From: Streptomyces acidicola
GTDB lineage: Bacteria > Actinomycetota > Actinomycetes > Streptomycetales > Streptomycetaceae
Length of the DNA stretch: 44,152 nucleotides
Assembly (NCBI RefSeq): GCF_009377235.1
Contig: NZ_VMNX01000057.1
Location: forward strand, 1-44,152
Direction of reading: 5' to 3'
Part shown: positions 18,582-26,240 of the stretch, one piece after another
How positions within the stretch are numbered: position 1 is the stretch's first letter
How the letters are laid out: each line of letters opens with the position of its first letter
Notes under the pieces: generated by a model
The model's input: the letters and a program-made list of their open reading frames with translations, nothing else
Database searches by the model: none
Told to the model about the DNA's origin: nothing
Position numbers and translations under genes: made by a program

Positions 18582-19577
18582 TTACTTCTCCTCGGTACGG
18601 GTCTGGAGGGTGACGGGCGCGTTCTTGGACTCGAACACGGCGCCGCCGAGCAGCAGGTACAGAACGGCCATGCGGATGGAGACCCCGTTGGCGACCTGCT
18701 CGATCGCGGTGCACCGGCCGGAGTCGGCGACCTCGGCGGTGATCTCCATGCCGCGCACCATCGGGCCGGGGTGCATCACGATGGCGTGCTCGGGCATCCG
18801 CGCCATGCGCTCGCCGTCGAGGCCGTAGCGCCGGGAGTACTCGCGCTCGGTCGGGAAGAACGCGGCGTTCATGCGCTCACTCTGCACGCGCAGCATCATC
18901 ACCGCGTCCGACTTCGGCAGGGTGGCGTCGAGGTCGTAGGAGATCTCGCAGGGCCAGGACTCGATGCCGACCGGCAGCAGCGTGGGCGGCGCGACGAGCG
19001 TGACCTCGGCGCCGAGGGTGTGCAGCAGGTCGACGTTGGAGCGGGCGACGCGGCTGTGCAGGATGTCGCCGACGATCGTGATGTGCCGACCGCCGAGGTC
19101 CTGGCCGAGCCCGGTGTCCCGGCCGACGAGGCGGCGGCGCATGGTGAAGGCGTCCAGCAGGGCCTGGGTGGGGTGCTGGTGGGTTCCGTCGCCCGCGTTG
19201 ACGACGGCGGCGTCGATCCAGCCGGAGTTCGCCAGGCGGTACGGGGCCCCCGAGGCGCCGTGCCGGATGACGACCGCGTCGACGCCCATGGCCTCCAGGG
19301 TCTGGGCGGTGTCCTTGAGGGACTCGCCCTTGGACACGCTCGATCCCTTGGCGGAGAAGTTGATCACGTCCGCGGAGAGGCGCTTCTCGGCGGCTTCGAA
19401 GGAGATCCGGGTCCGGGTGGAATCCTCGAAGAAGAGGTTGACGATGGTACGGCCGCGCAGGGTCGGCAGTTTCTTGATCGGCCGGTCGGCGACGCGGGCC
19501 ATCTCCTCGGCGGTGTCGAGGATGCGGATGGCGTCGTCGCGGGTGAGGTCGGCGGCCGAGATGAGATGGCGCTGCAT
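18582..19577 (-). CDS. pyrB: Aspartate carbamoyltransferase catalytic subunit
   Basis: The committed step: carbamoyl phosphate plus aspartate gives carbamoyl-aspartate. The 331-residue protein has the carbamoyl-phosphate loop FFEDSTRTRISFE at 49-61, SSVSKGESLKDTAQT (80s loop with Ser and Lys), VIRHGASGAPYRLA, GDGTHQHPTQALLDAFT (HPTQ motif) and VMMLRVQSERMN. No pyrI regulatory subunit is adjacent, as expected for actinobacteria, where PyrB associates with dihydroorotase. ATG 19577 has GGAG 8 nt upstream. The 120-nt gap to pyrR holds a perfect hairpin. Confidence 0.97.
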   Translation of the reverse strand: MQRHLISAADLTRDDAIRILDTAEEMARVADRPIKKLPTLRGRTIVNLFFEDSTRTRISFEAAEKRLSADVINFSAKGSSVSKGESLKDTAQTLEAMGVDAVVIRHGASGAPYRLANSGWIDAAVVNAGDGTHQHPTQALLDAFTMRRRLVGRDTGLGQDLGGRHITIVGDILHSRVARSNVDLLHTLGAEVTLVAPPTLLPVGIESWPCEISYDLDATLPKSDAVMMLRVQSERMNAAFFPTEREYSRRYGLDGERMARMPEHAIVMHPGPMVRGMEITAEVADSGRCTAIEQVANGVSIRMAVLYLLLGGAVFESKNAPVTLQTRTEEK

Positions 19578-19668
19578 CTTTCAGGCTCCGTAAGGCAGTT
19601 CAGGTCGGGAGGCGTCCCCGCCACGGTGGCGTGGCCGGGCAGGCGGGCGCGCACGAGCGCGCTGATCG

Positions 19669-19691
19669 GGCGTACGGCAGCGCCGTACGCC
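19669..19691 (-). terminator. Perfect hairpin just after pyrR
   Basis: GGCGTACGGC (19669-19678) pairs fully with GCCGTACGCC (19682-19691) around a 3-nt AGC loop. It begins 7 nt after the pyrR stop and lies 91 nt before pyrB. There is no U-tract, so it may attenuate or stabilise rather than terminate completely. Confidence 0.55.
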
Positions 19692-19697
19692 GCAGCG

Positions 19698-20270
19698 CTA
19701 CTGCTGCGCGCCCGGGGAGGTCCGCTTCGCACCGAGCAGGACGGTGTCCCGACCGTCCTCCTCGGCAAGCTGGACCTTGACCGTCTCCCGCAGCGACGTG
19801 GGGAGGTTCTTGCCGACGTAGTCGGCGCGGATGGGCAGTTCGCGGTGGCCGCGGTCGACGAGGACCGCGAGTTGCACCGCGCGCGGGCGCCCGATGTCGT
19901 TCAGCGCGTCGAGCGCGGCGCGGATGGTGCGGCCGGAGAAGAGCACGTCGTCGACGAGGACGACCAGGCGGCCGTCGACGCCGTCACCGGGGATCTCCGT
20001 GCGGGCCAGCGCACGCGGCGGCTGCATGCGCAGGTCGTCGCGGTACATGGTGATGTCGAGCGAGCCGACCGGGATCGTGCGGTCGGTGATCGCCCCGAGC
20101 TTGGCGGCGATCCGCTGGGCGAGGAAGACGCCCCGGGTCGGAATGCCGAGGAGCACCACGTCGTCGGCGCCCTTGGCGCGCTCGACGATCTCGTGGGCGA
20201 TGCGGGTCAGTACCCGCGCGATGTCGGGGCCCTCAAGCACGGGCCTCGGATCTGGCGCTTGCGTGTCCAT
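19698..20270 (-). CDS. pyrR: PyrR, bifunctional pyr operon RNA-binding regulator / uracil phosphoribosyltransferase
   Basis: The protein has 190 residues. It has LEGPDIARVLTRIAHEIVER at the start, VVLLGIPTRGVFLAQRIA, the basic RNA-binding region with DITMYRDDLRMQPPRAL, and the PRPP loop LVVLVDDVLFSGRTIRAALD. PyrR binds UMP/UTP and a conserved hairpin in pyr mRNA; in mycobacteria it represses translation rather than promoting termination. A consensus PyrR-binding loop lies directly upstream at 20292-20302, next to an AAGGAGGT ribosome binding site at 20280-20287. This fits translational autoregulation of the operon. pyrR is the first gene and is divergent from bldD. Confidence 0.97.
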   Translation of the reverse strand: MDTQAPDPRPVLEGPDIARVLTRIAHEIVERAKGADDVVLLGIPTRGVFLAQRIAAKLGAITDRTIPVGSLDITMYRDDLRMQPPRALARTEIPGDGVDGRLVVLVDDVLFSGRTIRAALDALNDIGRPRAVQLAVLVDRGHRELPIRADYVGKNLPTSLRETVKVQLAEEDGRDTVLLGAKRTSPGAQQ

Positions 20271-20279
20271 ATGAAACGG

Positions 20280-20306
20280 ACCTCCTTCTCCGCCTCACGG
20301 GACGGA
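20280..20306 (-). promoter_or_regulatory. PyrR-binding loop and ribosome binding site of pyrR
   Basis: Read on the minus strand, TCCCGTGAGGC (20302-20292) matches the PyrR-binding loop consensus UCCNGNGAGGY. Flanking TCCG and CGGA can form the lower stem. Six nt after that stem comes a strong AAGGAGGT (20287-20280), itself 9 nt before ATG 20270. PyrR-UMP bound here should block ribosome loading, as described for mycobacterial pyr genes. Another short hairpin, GGCCG/CGGCC (20345-20360), lies further upstream. Confidence 0.72.
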
Positions 20307-20425
20307 CCTTAAAGGACGTCGGATTTGCGCCATCCACGGTAGCAGGCCGGAATAACGGCCCTGATCACACCCCTGGAGTAACGGATGAGGGGTTACCACG
20401 GAAGAGTCGGTCCGGACCATTCGGC

Positions 20426-20469
20426 TTGACGGGGCAGAGTAACGCTGCGTAACCTCACAGTGAGTCACC
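20426..20469 (+). promoter_or_regulatory. bldD promoter with BldD autoregulatory box
   Basis: TTGACG (20426-20431) and TAACCT (20450-20455) are spaced by 18 nt, a good housekeeping-sigma promoter. AGTGAGTCACC (20459-20469) directly covers the expected start site and matches the BldD operator AGTGA-N-TCACC. This fits the known autorepression of bldD. Confidence 0.75.
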
Positions 20470-20514
20470 AGCCGTGCGGCACCACCGCACGTCGACACAG
20501 CGTCCGGGAGCTAT

Positions 20515-21015
20515 ATGTCCAGCGAATACGCCAAACAGCTCGGGGCCAAGCTCCGGGCCATCCGCACCCAGCAGGGCCTTTCCCTCCACGGTGTCGAGGA
20601 GAAGTCCCAGGGACGCTGGAAGGCGGTCGTGGTCGGTTCGTACGAGCGCGGCGACCGCGCCGTCACCGTACAGCGCCTTGCCGAACTGGCCGATTTCTAC
20701 GGGGTCCCGGTGCAGGAGCTGCTGCCGGGCAGCACTCCCGGTGGGGCCGCCGAGCCGCCGCCGAAGCTCGTGCTGGACCTGGAGCGCCTGGCCCACGTGC
20801 CGGTCGAGAAGGCGGGCCCTCTCCAGCGCTACGCGGCGACGATCCAGTCCCAGCGCGGTGACTACAACGGCAAGGTGCTGTCGATCCGCCAGGACGACCT
20901 GCGCACACTCGCCGTCATCTACGACCAGTCGCCCTCGGTCCTCACCGAGCAGCTGATCAGCTGGGGCGTCCTCGACTCGGACGCGCGCCGCGCGGTGTCC
21001 CACGACGAGAGCTGA
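20515..21015 (+). CDS. bldD: BldD, c-di-GMP-responsive master developmental repressor
   Basis: The protein has 166 residues. The N-terminal HTH covers residues 3-70 (EYAKQLGAKLRAIRTQQGLS, VVVGSYERGDRAVTVQRLAE). The C-terminal domain carries the c-di-GMP signature RxD-X8-RxxD: RGD at 114-116 and RQDD at 125-128, with YNGKVLSI between. BldD dimers bridged by tetrameric c-di-GMP repress sporulation and other developmental genes during vegetative growth. ATG 20515 is preceded by GGGAG at 5 nt. A promoter and BldD box lie upstream at 20426-20469 and a strong terminator follows at 21042-21092, so it is monocistronic. Its presence marks the organism as a developing actinomycete. Confidence 0.98.
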   Translation: MSSEYAKQLGAKLRAIRTQQGLSLHGVEEKSQGRWKAVVVGSYERGDRAVTVQRLAELADFYGVPVQELLPGSTPGGAAEPPPKLVLDLERLAHVPVEKAGPLQRYAATIQSQRGDYNGKVLSIRQDDLRTLAVIYDQSPSVLTEQLISWGVLDSDARRAVSHDES

Positions 21016-21041
21016 GAGCCCCGGGCTCCCAGCAGAAACGT

Positions 21042-21092
21042 GCCGCCGGGGTGGCCGGAACCTCATGGTTCCAGCCACCCCGGCGGCTTTTT
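21042..21092 (+). terminator. Intrinsic terminator of bldD
   Basis: GCCGCCGGGGTGGC (21042-21055) pairs with GCCACCCCGGCGGC (21074-21087); GGAACC/GGTTCC extends the stem up to a TCAT loop. A run of five T follows (21088-21092). It starts 27 nt after the bldD stop and is the most classical intrinsic terminator in the window. Confidence 0.92.
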
Positions 21093-21177
21093 CGTCCACG
21101 CGCTGAGCTGGGGCGCGGGGAGCTGCACGAGCGATCACAGACGGCCGGCAGCTTCCCCGTACAGGTCCCCTACGCCG

Positions 21178-21606
21178 CTACTCCCTGCGGAGCGACGGCT
21201 TCAGATCCTTCAGACGCCCCAGCAGACCGTTCACGAACGCGGGCGACTCGTCCGTCGAGAACTCCTTCGCCAGCTGCACCATTTCATCCAGCACAACAGC
21301 ATCGGGAGTCTCGTCGACCCAGATCAGTTCGTACGCGCCAAGACGCAGGATGTTGCGGTCGACGACCGGCATCCGGTCCAGCGTCCAGCCCACCGAGTAC
21401 TGCGCGATCAACTCGTCGATCCGCTGCGCGCGCTTCGCATACCCCTCGACCAGCTGCATGGTGTACTCGCTCACCGGCGGCTGCCGGGTGTCGGACCGGG
21501 AGTGCCGGATCCAGTCCGCGAGGACCGTCAGGACATCGGCCCCGCGCTGGTCGCCCTCGAAGAGGATCTGAAAGGCACGCTTGCGGGCCGTGTTACGGGC
21601 AGCCAC
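21178..21606 (-). CDS. nusB: Transcription antitermination factor NusB
   Basis: NusB binds boxA RNA with S10 (NusE) and supports rRNA antitermination. The 142-residue all-helical protein starts AARNTARKRAFQILFEGDQR and ends with DEMVQLAKEFSTDESPAFVN GLLGRL, the family's conserved C-terminal helix with F-V-N-G-x-L. RIDELIAQYSVGWTLDRMPV and DRNILRLGAYEL are also diagnostic. GTG 21606 lies 2 nt after the efp stop, so the two are translated together, as in many bacteria. Confidence 0.96.
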   Translation of the reverse strand: MAARNTARKRAFQILFEGDQRGADVLTVLADWIRHSRSDTRQPPVSEYTMQLVEGYAKRAQRIDELIAQYSVGWTLDRMPVVDRNILRLGAYELIWVDETPDAVVLDEMVQLAKEFSTDESPAFVNGLLGRLKDLKPSLRRE

Positions 21607-21608
21607 GG

Positions 21609-22175
21609 TTAGCTGTTCACCCGGCCGAGGTAGTCGCTCGTGCGGGTGTCGACCTTGATCTTCTCACCGGTGGTGATGAAGAGCGGGACCTGGATCTGGT
21701 GACCGGTCTCCAGCGTGGCGGGCTTGGTGCCGCCCGTGGAGCGGTCGCCCTGGACGCCCGGCTCGGTCTCCTGGACCACGAGCTCGACGGCGGCCGGCAG
21801 CTCGACGAAGAGCACCTCGCCCTCGTGCTGCGCGACGGTGGCGGTGAAGCCCTCGATGAGGAAGTTGGCGGCGTCGCCGACGGCCTTGCGGTCGACCATG
21901 AGCTGGTCGTAGGTCTCCATGTCCATGAAGACGAAGTACTCGCCGTCCATGTACGAGAACTGCATGTCGCGCTTGTCGACGGTGGCCGTTTCGACCTTGA
22001 CGCCGGCGTTGAAGGTCTTGTCGACGACCTTGCCGGAGAGCACGTTCTTGAGCTTGGTGCGCACGAAGGCCGGGCCCTTGCCGGGCTTGACGTGCTGGAA
22101 CTCGACGACGGACCAGAGCTGGCCGCCGTCGAGCTTGAGCACCAGGCCGTTCTTGAGGTCGTTCGTGGAAGCCAC
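21609..22175 (-). CDS. efp: Translation elongation factor P
   Basis: EF-P rescues ribosomes stalled at polyproline. The protein has 188 residues with the N-terminal KOW-like domain followed by two OB domains. Loop I reads KPGKGPAF at 30-37, with Lys33 at the tip. The PGKGP form is typical of actinobacteria, where the lysine is thought to work unmodified; no epmA/ymfI-type modifier is seen in the window. GTG 22175 has GGAGATT 8 nt upstream. It precedes nusB by 2 nt and follows the M24 peptidase-like gene by 162 nt. Confidence 0.97.
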   Translation of the reverse strand: MASTNDLKNGLVLKLDGGQLWSVVEFQHVKPGKGPAFVRTKLKNVLSGKVVDKTFNAGVKVETATVDKRDMQFSYMDGEYFVFMDMETYDQLMVDRKAVGDAANFLIEGFTATVAQHEGEVLFVELPAAVELVVQETEPGVQGDRSTGGTKPATLETGHQIQVPLFITTGEKIKVDTRTSDYLGRVNS

Positions 22176-22337
22176 GGTTGCGGAATCTCCTGGACTGACG
22201 TGGACGACCCCGGGGCACGCGCTGAGCGGCGCCGGGGAGGTGCGGGTGCGTTCCCGTGCCCGCCACGCCGGCGGCTTGTGTCAACAGCCGGTGTGTGCCG
22301 GGCAGCGTGGGGACGTGCCTGAACTTCCCTGGTGTCG

Positions 22338-23447
22338 CTAGAGCGCGAGCAGCTCCTTGGTCGTGATGGTGAGTAGCTCGGGTCCGCCGTCCGCCTCGGG
22401 GCGGACGACGAGCGTGTCATCGATCCGGACGCCGCCCCGGCCCGGGAGGTGGACCCCCGGTTCGACGGTGACCGGCACGCAAGCGTCCAGTTTACCCATG
22501 GCCGCGGGAGCCAACTGCGGGTCCTCGTCGATTTCGAGTCCGACACCGTGTCCCATCAGCGGTGGGATGCCTTCCGCATACCCGGCGGAGTCCAGCACCT
22601 GGCGGGCCACGCGGTCCACGTCACGGTATGCCGCGCCGGGTGCCAGCGTCTCGCGGCCGGCGCGCTGGGCGGCGAAGACCAGGTCGTACAGGTCGATCTG
22701 CCAGTCGGCCGGGGAGGTGCCGATGACGAAGGTACGGCCGATCTCGCAGCGGTAGCCGCGGTACGCCGCGCCCAGGCAGACGGAGAGGAAGTCGCCCTCC
22801 TCGACACGGCGGTCGGTGGGACGGTGCAGACGACGGCCGGCGTTGGGGCCGGTGGCGACGGAGGTCGCGAAGGCCGGGCCGTCGGCGCCGTGGTCGACGA
22901 GCCGGCGCTCCAGTTCCAGGGCGAGATGACGTTCGGTACGGCCGACGAGGATCGACTCCAGCAGCTCGCTCAGCGCCTGGTCGGCGATCTCCGCGCCGAT
23001 CCGCAGGCAGGAGATCTCCTCCTCGTCCTTGACGACGCGCAGCTGCTCGACCGTGCCGGCGAGGTCGTCGAGGCGCAGCCTGGGGGCCACCGAGGCGATG
23101 GCGCGGTGCCGGGTGACGGTGAGGTGGTGCTCCTCGACCGCGAGTGACTCGGCGCCGTCGGCGGCGGCGAGGTCGGCGGCGGCGACCGCGGGATCACCGC
23201 CCGCGCCGGGCAGCGGGTGCACCCGCAGCGCCTCGTCGGGGCGTGCGTCGTGGTCACGCCCGCCACCGGGTGCGTCGCCGCACAGCAGCAGGTCGTCCTC
23301 CGGGCCCAGCAGCAGGACGGCGCCCTGTGGTGCGGCCCCCGCGAGATAGCGCACGTTGGCCGGGCGGGTGACGAGCGCGGTCGCGGTGCCGCCCGCGTTG
23401 CAGTGCTCCCGTAGCCGGGCCCGGCGGGCCGCGTACACCTCTGACAT
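22338..23447 (-). CDS. M24 (Xaa-Pro aminopeptidase-like) protein with altered metal ligands
   Basis: The protein has 369 residues. The N-terminal creatinase-like domain covers about 1-135, then a pita-bread domain from EQLRVVKDEEEISCLRIGAE. In M24 enzymes five residues bind two metals. Here the first Asp position is Cys224 (VCLGAAYRGY), the second is Glu235 (RCEIGRTF), His300 is kept (MGHGVGLE), Glu329 is kept (VTVEPG), and the last Glu is Asp343 (GVRIDDTLVV). The usual HE after the His loop is Asp-Glu (IDEDP, 307-308). The fold is clear but activity may be altered or lost. It sits upstream of efp, a common pepQ-efp pairing. ATG 23447 has no strong ribosome binding site. Confidence 0.85.
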   Translation of the reverse strand: MSEVYAARRARLREHCNAGGTATALVTRPANVRYLAGAAPQGAVLLLGPEDDLLLCGDAPGGGRDHDARPDEALRVHPLPGAGGDPAVAAADLAAADGAESLAVEEHHLTVTRHRAIASVAPRLRLDDLAGTVEQLRVVKDEEEISCLRIGAEIADQALSELLESILVGRTERHLALELERRLVDHGADGPAFATSVATGPNAGRRLHRPTDRRVEEGDFLSVCLGAAYRGYRCEIGRTFVIGTSPADWQIDLYDLVFAAQRAGRETLAPGAAYRDVDRVARQVLDSAGYAEGIPPLMGHGVGLEIDEDPQLAPAAMGKLDACVPVTVEPGVHLPGRGGVRIDDTLVVRPEADGGPELLTITTKELLAL

Positions 23448-23506
23448 GTGCCGAGCCTACGAGCGGTTGCCGCATACCGCCGGTTCAGGAGGGCCGGTCG
23501 GGCGGC

Positions 23507-23524
23507 GCCCCCACTGATGGGGGC
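23507..23524 (-). terminator. Hairpin between the P-loop ATPase and the M24 gene
   Basis: GCCCCCA (23507-23513) and TGGGGGC (23518-23524) close a 4-nt CTGA loop within the 155-nt gap 23448-23602. It lies about 80 nt after the ATPase gene stop and 60 nt before the next start; it could be a terminator or a leader structure. The rest of the gap shows no clear promoter. Confidence 0.5.
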
Positions 23525-23602
23525 ACAGCACACGGCGCTCAGGCGCGCGCGTACCCACCAGGGGCGCACGCCCCGGCGATCACGTGCCCTCGGGCCGCTC
23601 GC

Positions 23603-24466
23603 CTACCACTTCGGCGGGCTCGCGATCGACCGGGCCAGTACGTCGTCCAGAAGCTGTGCCGTCGCGGGCACGTCAAGCTGGGAGTTGTCGATGATGGGCA
23701 ACCCGGAGCCGTACCAGCCGGCCATGCGGCCGTGGATGCGCGCGACCTCCTCGTCGGTGAGGCGGCGGTTGCCCGTGCGCTCGGCGTTGCGCTCCAGGAC
23801 TATCTCCAGGCCGGGCAGCAGCACGACCGGCAGCAGCCCGGGCCCGACGTGCCGCTTCCAGCCGCCGAGCCCGACAACCGGGCGGTCCGGGAAGACGGCG
23901 TCGTCGAGGATGCAGGAGATGCCGTTCGCCAGGAAGTTACGGGCGGCGAAACCGCAGGTCCGGCGGGCGAGACGATACTGCGCCTCCGAGTGGTCGTTCC
24001 ACCCCGACTGCGGGTCGGCGAAACCCGAGCGCACCCATTCGCGGACGTCGTCGAGGCTGATGTGAGCCGTGGGCACCCGGCGGTGGTCCGCCCAGTACTT
24101 GGCCACGCTCGTCTTGCCCGCGCCCGCCGGGCCGATGAGCAGGACCGCGAGCGTGGTGGCCGTCGGGTCGGGCACGCCCGCGGCGGGCGGTGCGCTCGGT
24201 ATGCCGACGGGGCCACCCGGCGGCAGTTGCACATGTCCGGTCGTCTCCCGCGAGGGTGGGGCGGAGGCGGGTTGCGGCGGTGCGTGGTGCGGGACCTGCG
24301 GGGCACCCGGCGGGACCGGCGCTCCGACGAACCCCGGCGGGGGCGGAGGCGACGGTACGGACCCCGGGTGTCCCGGGTTGTGGTGTCCGGCCGACGACCA
24401 ACCGGTCGACGGTCCCTGCCCCGGCTGGTGGGGCGGCGGCAGCGGAGCCCCCACTGCGTGCTGCAT
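23603..24466 (-). CDS. P-loop kinase-like ATPase with Pro-rich N-terminal region
   Basis: The protein has 287 residues. Residues 1-105 are low-complexity and Pro/Gly/His-rich, probably disordered. Residues 106-287 form a P-loop domain with Walker A GPAGAGKTS at 112-120, AHISLDDVREWVRSGFADP (a D-D nucleotide kinase-like motif), CILDDAVFPD (Walker-B-like) and a lid-like segment ERNAERTGNRRLTDEEVARI HGRM. This resembles the AAA_33/zeta-toxin/gluconate-kinase group of small-molecule or peptidoglycan-precursor kinases, but the substrate is unknown. It seems conserved at this locus in streptomycetes. ATG 24466 is used; no strong ribosome binding site is evident. A terminator at 24545-24582 separates it from the aro genes. 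Confidence 0.75.
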   Translation of the reverse strand: MQHAVGAPLPPPHQPGQGPSTGWSSAGHHNPGHPGSVPSPPPPPGFVGAPVPPGAPQVPHHAPPQPASAPPSRETTGHVQLPPGGPVGIPSAPPAAGVPDPTATTLAVLLIGPAGAGKTSVAKYWADHRRVPTAHISLDDVREWVRSGFADPQSGWNDHSEAQYRLARRTCGFAARNFLANGISCILDDAVFPDRPVVGLGGWKRHVGPGLLPVVLLPGLEIVLERNAERTGNRRLTDEEVARIHGRMAGWYGSGLPIIDNSQLDVPATAQLLDDVLARSIASPPKW

Positions 24467-24544
24467 CCGGTGCCACTCCGTCTCGTACAGTCACATTGGC
24501 GCTGGCAGGCGGGGCGCTGGCACCCCGGTCCCTCCCGAACGGTA

Positions 24545-24582
24545 CCGCCCCCGGCCGTCGTTTGGTGAACGGCCGGGGGCGG
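24545..24582 (-). terminator. Terminator of the aroC-aroK-aroB operon
   Basis: CCGCCCCCGGCCGT (24545-24558) pairs over 14 bp with ACGGCCGGGGGCGG (24569-24582) around a 10-nt loop. It lies 55 nt after the aroB stop and 79 nt before the next gene, in the 170-nt gap 24467-24636. Confidence 0.8.
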
Positions 24583-24636
24583 CCCGAAGTGCCCATGCTC
24601 ACAAGGCGAATCGGGCCTACGGCGTCCGAGTGGGCG

Positions 24637-25728
24637 TTACTGCCCCACTTCGCCGTAGGCGGCGAGCAGGACGGCCGGGTCGGGGCCCTCCAGGACGGTG
24701 GGCTTGGCCAGTCCGTCGAGGACGATGAAGCGCAGCAGATCGCCGCGGGACTTCTTGTCGACCTTCATCGTCTCCAGCAGCTTGGGCCACTGGTCGTGAC
24801 GGTAGTGCAGCGGCAGGCCCACCGACTCCAGGACGGTGCGGTGGCGGTCGGCGGTCGCATCGTCCAACCGGCCTGCCAGACGCCCGAGTTCGGCGGCGAA
24901 GTGCATACCCACGGAGACGGCCGCACCATGCCGCCACTTGTAGCGCTCGTTCTTCTCGATCGCGTGCCCGAGGGTGTGCCCGTAGTTGAGGATCTCGCGC
25001 AGCCCGGATTCCTTCAGGTCGGACGAGACGACCTCGGCCTTGACCTTGATGGACCGCTCGATCAGCTCGGCGGTGTGCGGACCGGCCGGGGCGCGGGCAG
25101 CCTGTGGGTCGGACTCGATCAGCTCCAGGATCACCGGATCGGCGATGAACCCGGCCTTGATGACCTCGGCGAGCCCGGACACGTAGTCGTTGACCGGCAG
25201 CGAGTCCAGCGCGGCCAGGTCGCACAGCACACCGGCCGGCGGGTGGAAGGCGCCGACGAGGTTCTTGCCCTCGGCCGTGTTGATACCGGTCTTGCCGCCG
25301 ACGGCCGCGTCCACCATGGCCAGCACGGTGGTGGGGATGGCGATCCAGCGGACTCCGCGCAGCCAGGTCGCGGCCACGAACCCGGTCAGGTCCGTGGTGG
25401 CGCCACCGCCCACGCCCACGATGACGTCGGTACGGGTGAACCCGGACTGGCCCAGCGCCTTCCAGCAGTAGGCGGCGACCTCGGCGGTCTTGGCCTCCTC
25501 CGCGTTCGGCACCTGGATCGCGACGGCCTCGTAGCCCTGTTCGGCCAGGTCGGCCCGCAGCGCCTCCCCGGTGTCGGCCAGCGCCTCGGGGTGGATGACG
25601 GCCACCCGCTTGGCCGTGCTCCCGATCAACCCGCCCAGCTCGCCGAGGAGTTGCCGGCCGACCAGGACCTCGTACGGGTCGGTGCCCGCTGTGCCGCCGA
25701 CCTGGATCCGGGTGACTGCCTCGCTCAT
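24637..25728 (-). CDS. aroB: 3-dehydroquinate synthase
   Basis: This enzyme converts DAHP to 3-dehydroquinate (shikimate step 2) using NAD and Zn. The 363-residue protein has VGGGATTDLTGFVAATWLRG (NAD-binding GGG.. .D), PTTVLAMVDAAVGGKTGIN, GLAEVIKAG (Zn Glu), and NYGHTLGHAIE and WRHGAAVSVGM (Zn His residues). ATG 25728 overlaps the aroK stop (ATGA). It is last in the coupled run aroC-aroK-aroB. aroQ (dehydroquinase), often next, is not present here. Confidence 0.97.
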   Translation of the reverse strand: MSEAVTRIQVGGTAGTDPYEVLVGRQLLGELGGLIGSTAKRVAVIHPEALADTGEALRADLAEQGYEAVAIQVPNAEEAKTAEVAAYCWKALGQSGFTRTDVIVGVGGGATTDLTGFVAATWLRGVRWIAIPTTVLAMVDAAVGGKTGINTAEGKNLVGAFHPPAGVLCDLAALDSLPVNDYVSGLAEVIKAGFIADPVILELIESDPQAARAPAGPHTAELIERSIKVKAEVVSSDLKESGLREILNYGHTLGHAIEKNERYKWRHGAAVSVGMHFAAELGRLAGRLDDATADRHRTVLESVGLPLHYRHDQWPKLLETMKVDKKSRGDLLRFIVLDGLAKPTVLEGPDPAVLLAAYGEVGQ

Positions 25729-26240
25729 GCTTCCTTCAACTCCGTTGCGTCCAGGACGGCTTGGGTGACTTCTTCGGGTGTGCGGTGGTCGGTGGGTACG
25801 ACCGCGTGGGCGATCTCGGTGTACAGATGGCGGCGGGCCTCCATCAGTTCCCGCCACTGCCGGCGCGGGTTGACCGCGAGCAGCGGGCGGGCCGCGTTCA
25901 GGCCGGTGCGCCGGACCGCCTCCTCCACGTCCATCGACAGGTAGACCACCTGGAGGCCGGCCAGCGCCGCGCGGGTGTCGGCGTCGAGGATGGAGCCGCC
26001 GCCCAGCGCCAGGACACCGGCGTGCTCGGCGAGAGCGGTGCGCACCGCCCGCTTCTCGATGGCCCGGAAGGCGGGCTCGCCCTCGTCGACGAAGATGTCC
26101 GCGATCGTGCGGCCCTGCTCCGCGACGATGTCGTCGTCGGTGTCCCGGTAGCCCACGCCGAGCCGCTCGGCCAGCAGCTGCCCGACGGTGGACTTGCCCA
26201 CGCCCATCGGACCGACCAGGACGATCAGGGGGGCGCTCAT
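25725..26240 (-). CDS. aroK: Shikimate kinase
   Basis: This enzyme phosphorylates shikimate at the 3-OH with ATP. The 171-residue protein has Walker A GPMGVGKST at 10-18, DTDDDI (shikimate-binding Asp), the IFVDEGEPAFRAIEKR segment, LALGGGSI and the lid region RTGLNAARPLLA. The start overlaps the aroC stop and its stop overlaps the aroB start, both as ATGA, so all three enzymes are coupled at the translational level. Confidence 0.97.
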   Translation of the reverse strand: MSAPLIVLVGPMGVGKSTVGQLLAERLGVGYRDTDDDIVAEQGRTIADIFVDEGEPAFRAIEKRAVRTALAEHAGVLALGGGSILDADTRAALAGLQVVYLSMDVEEAVRRTGLNAARPLLAVNPRRQWRELMEARRHLYTEIAHAVVPTDHRTPEEVTQAVLDATELKEA

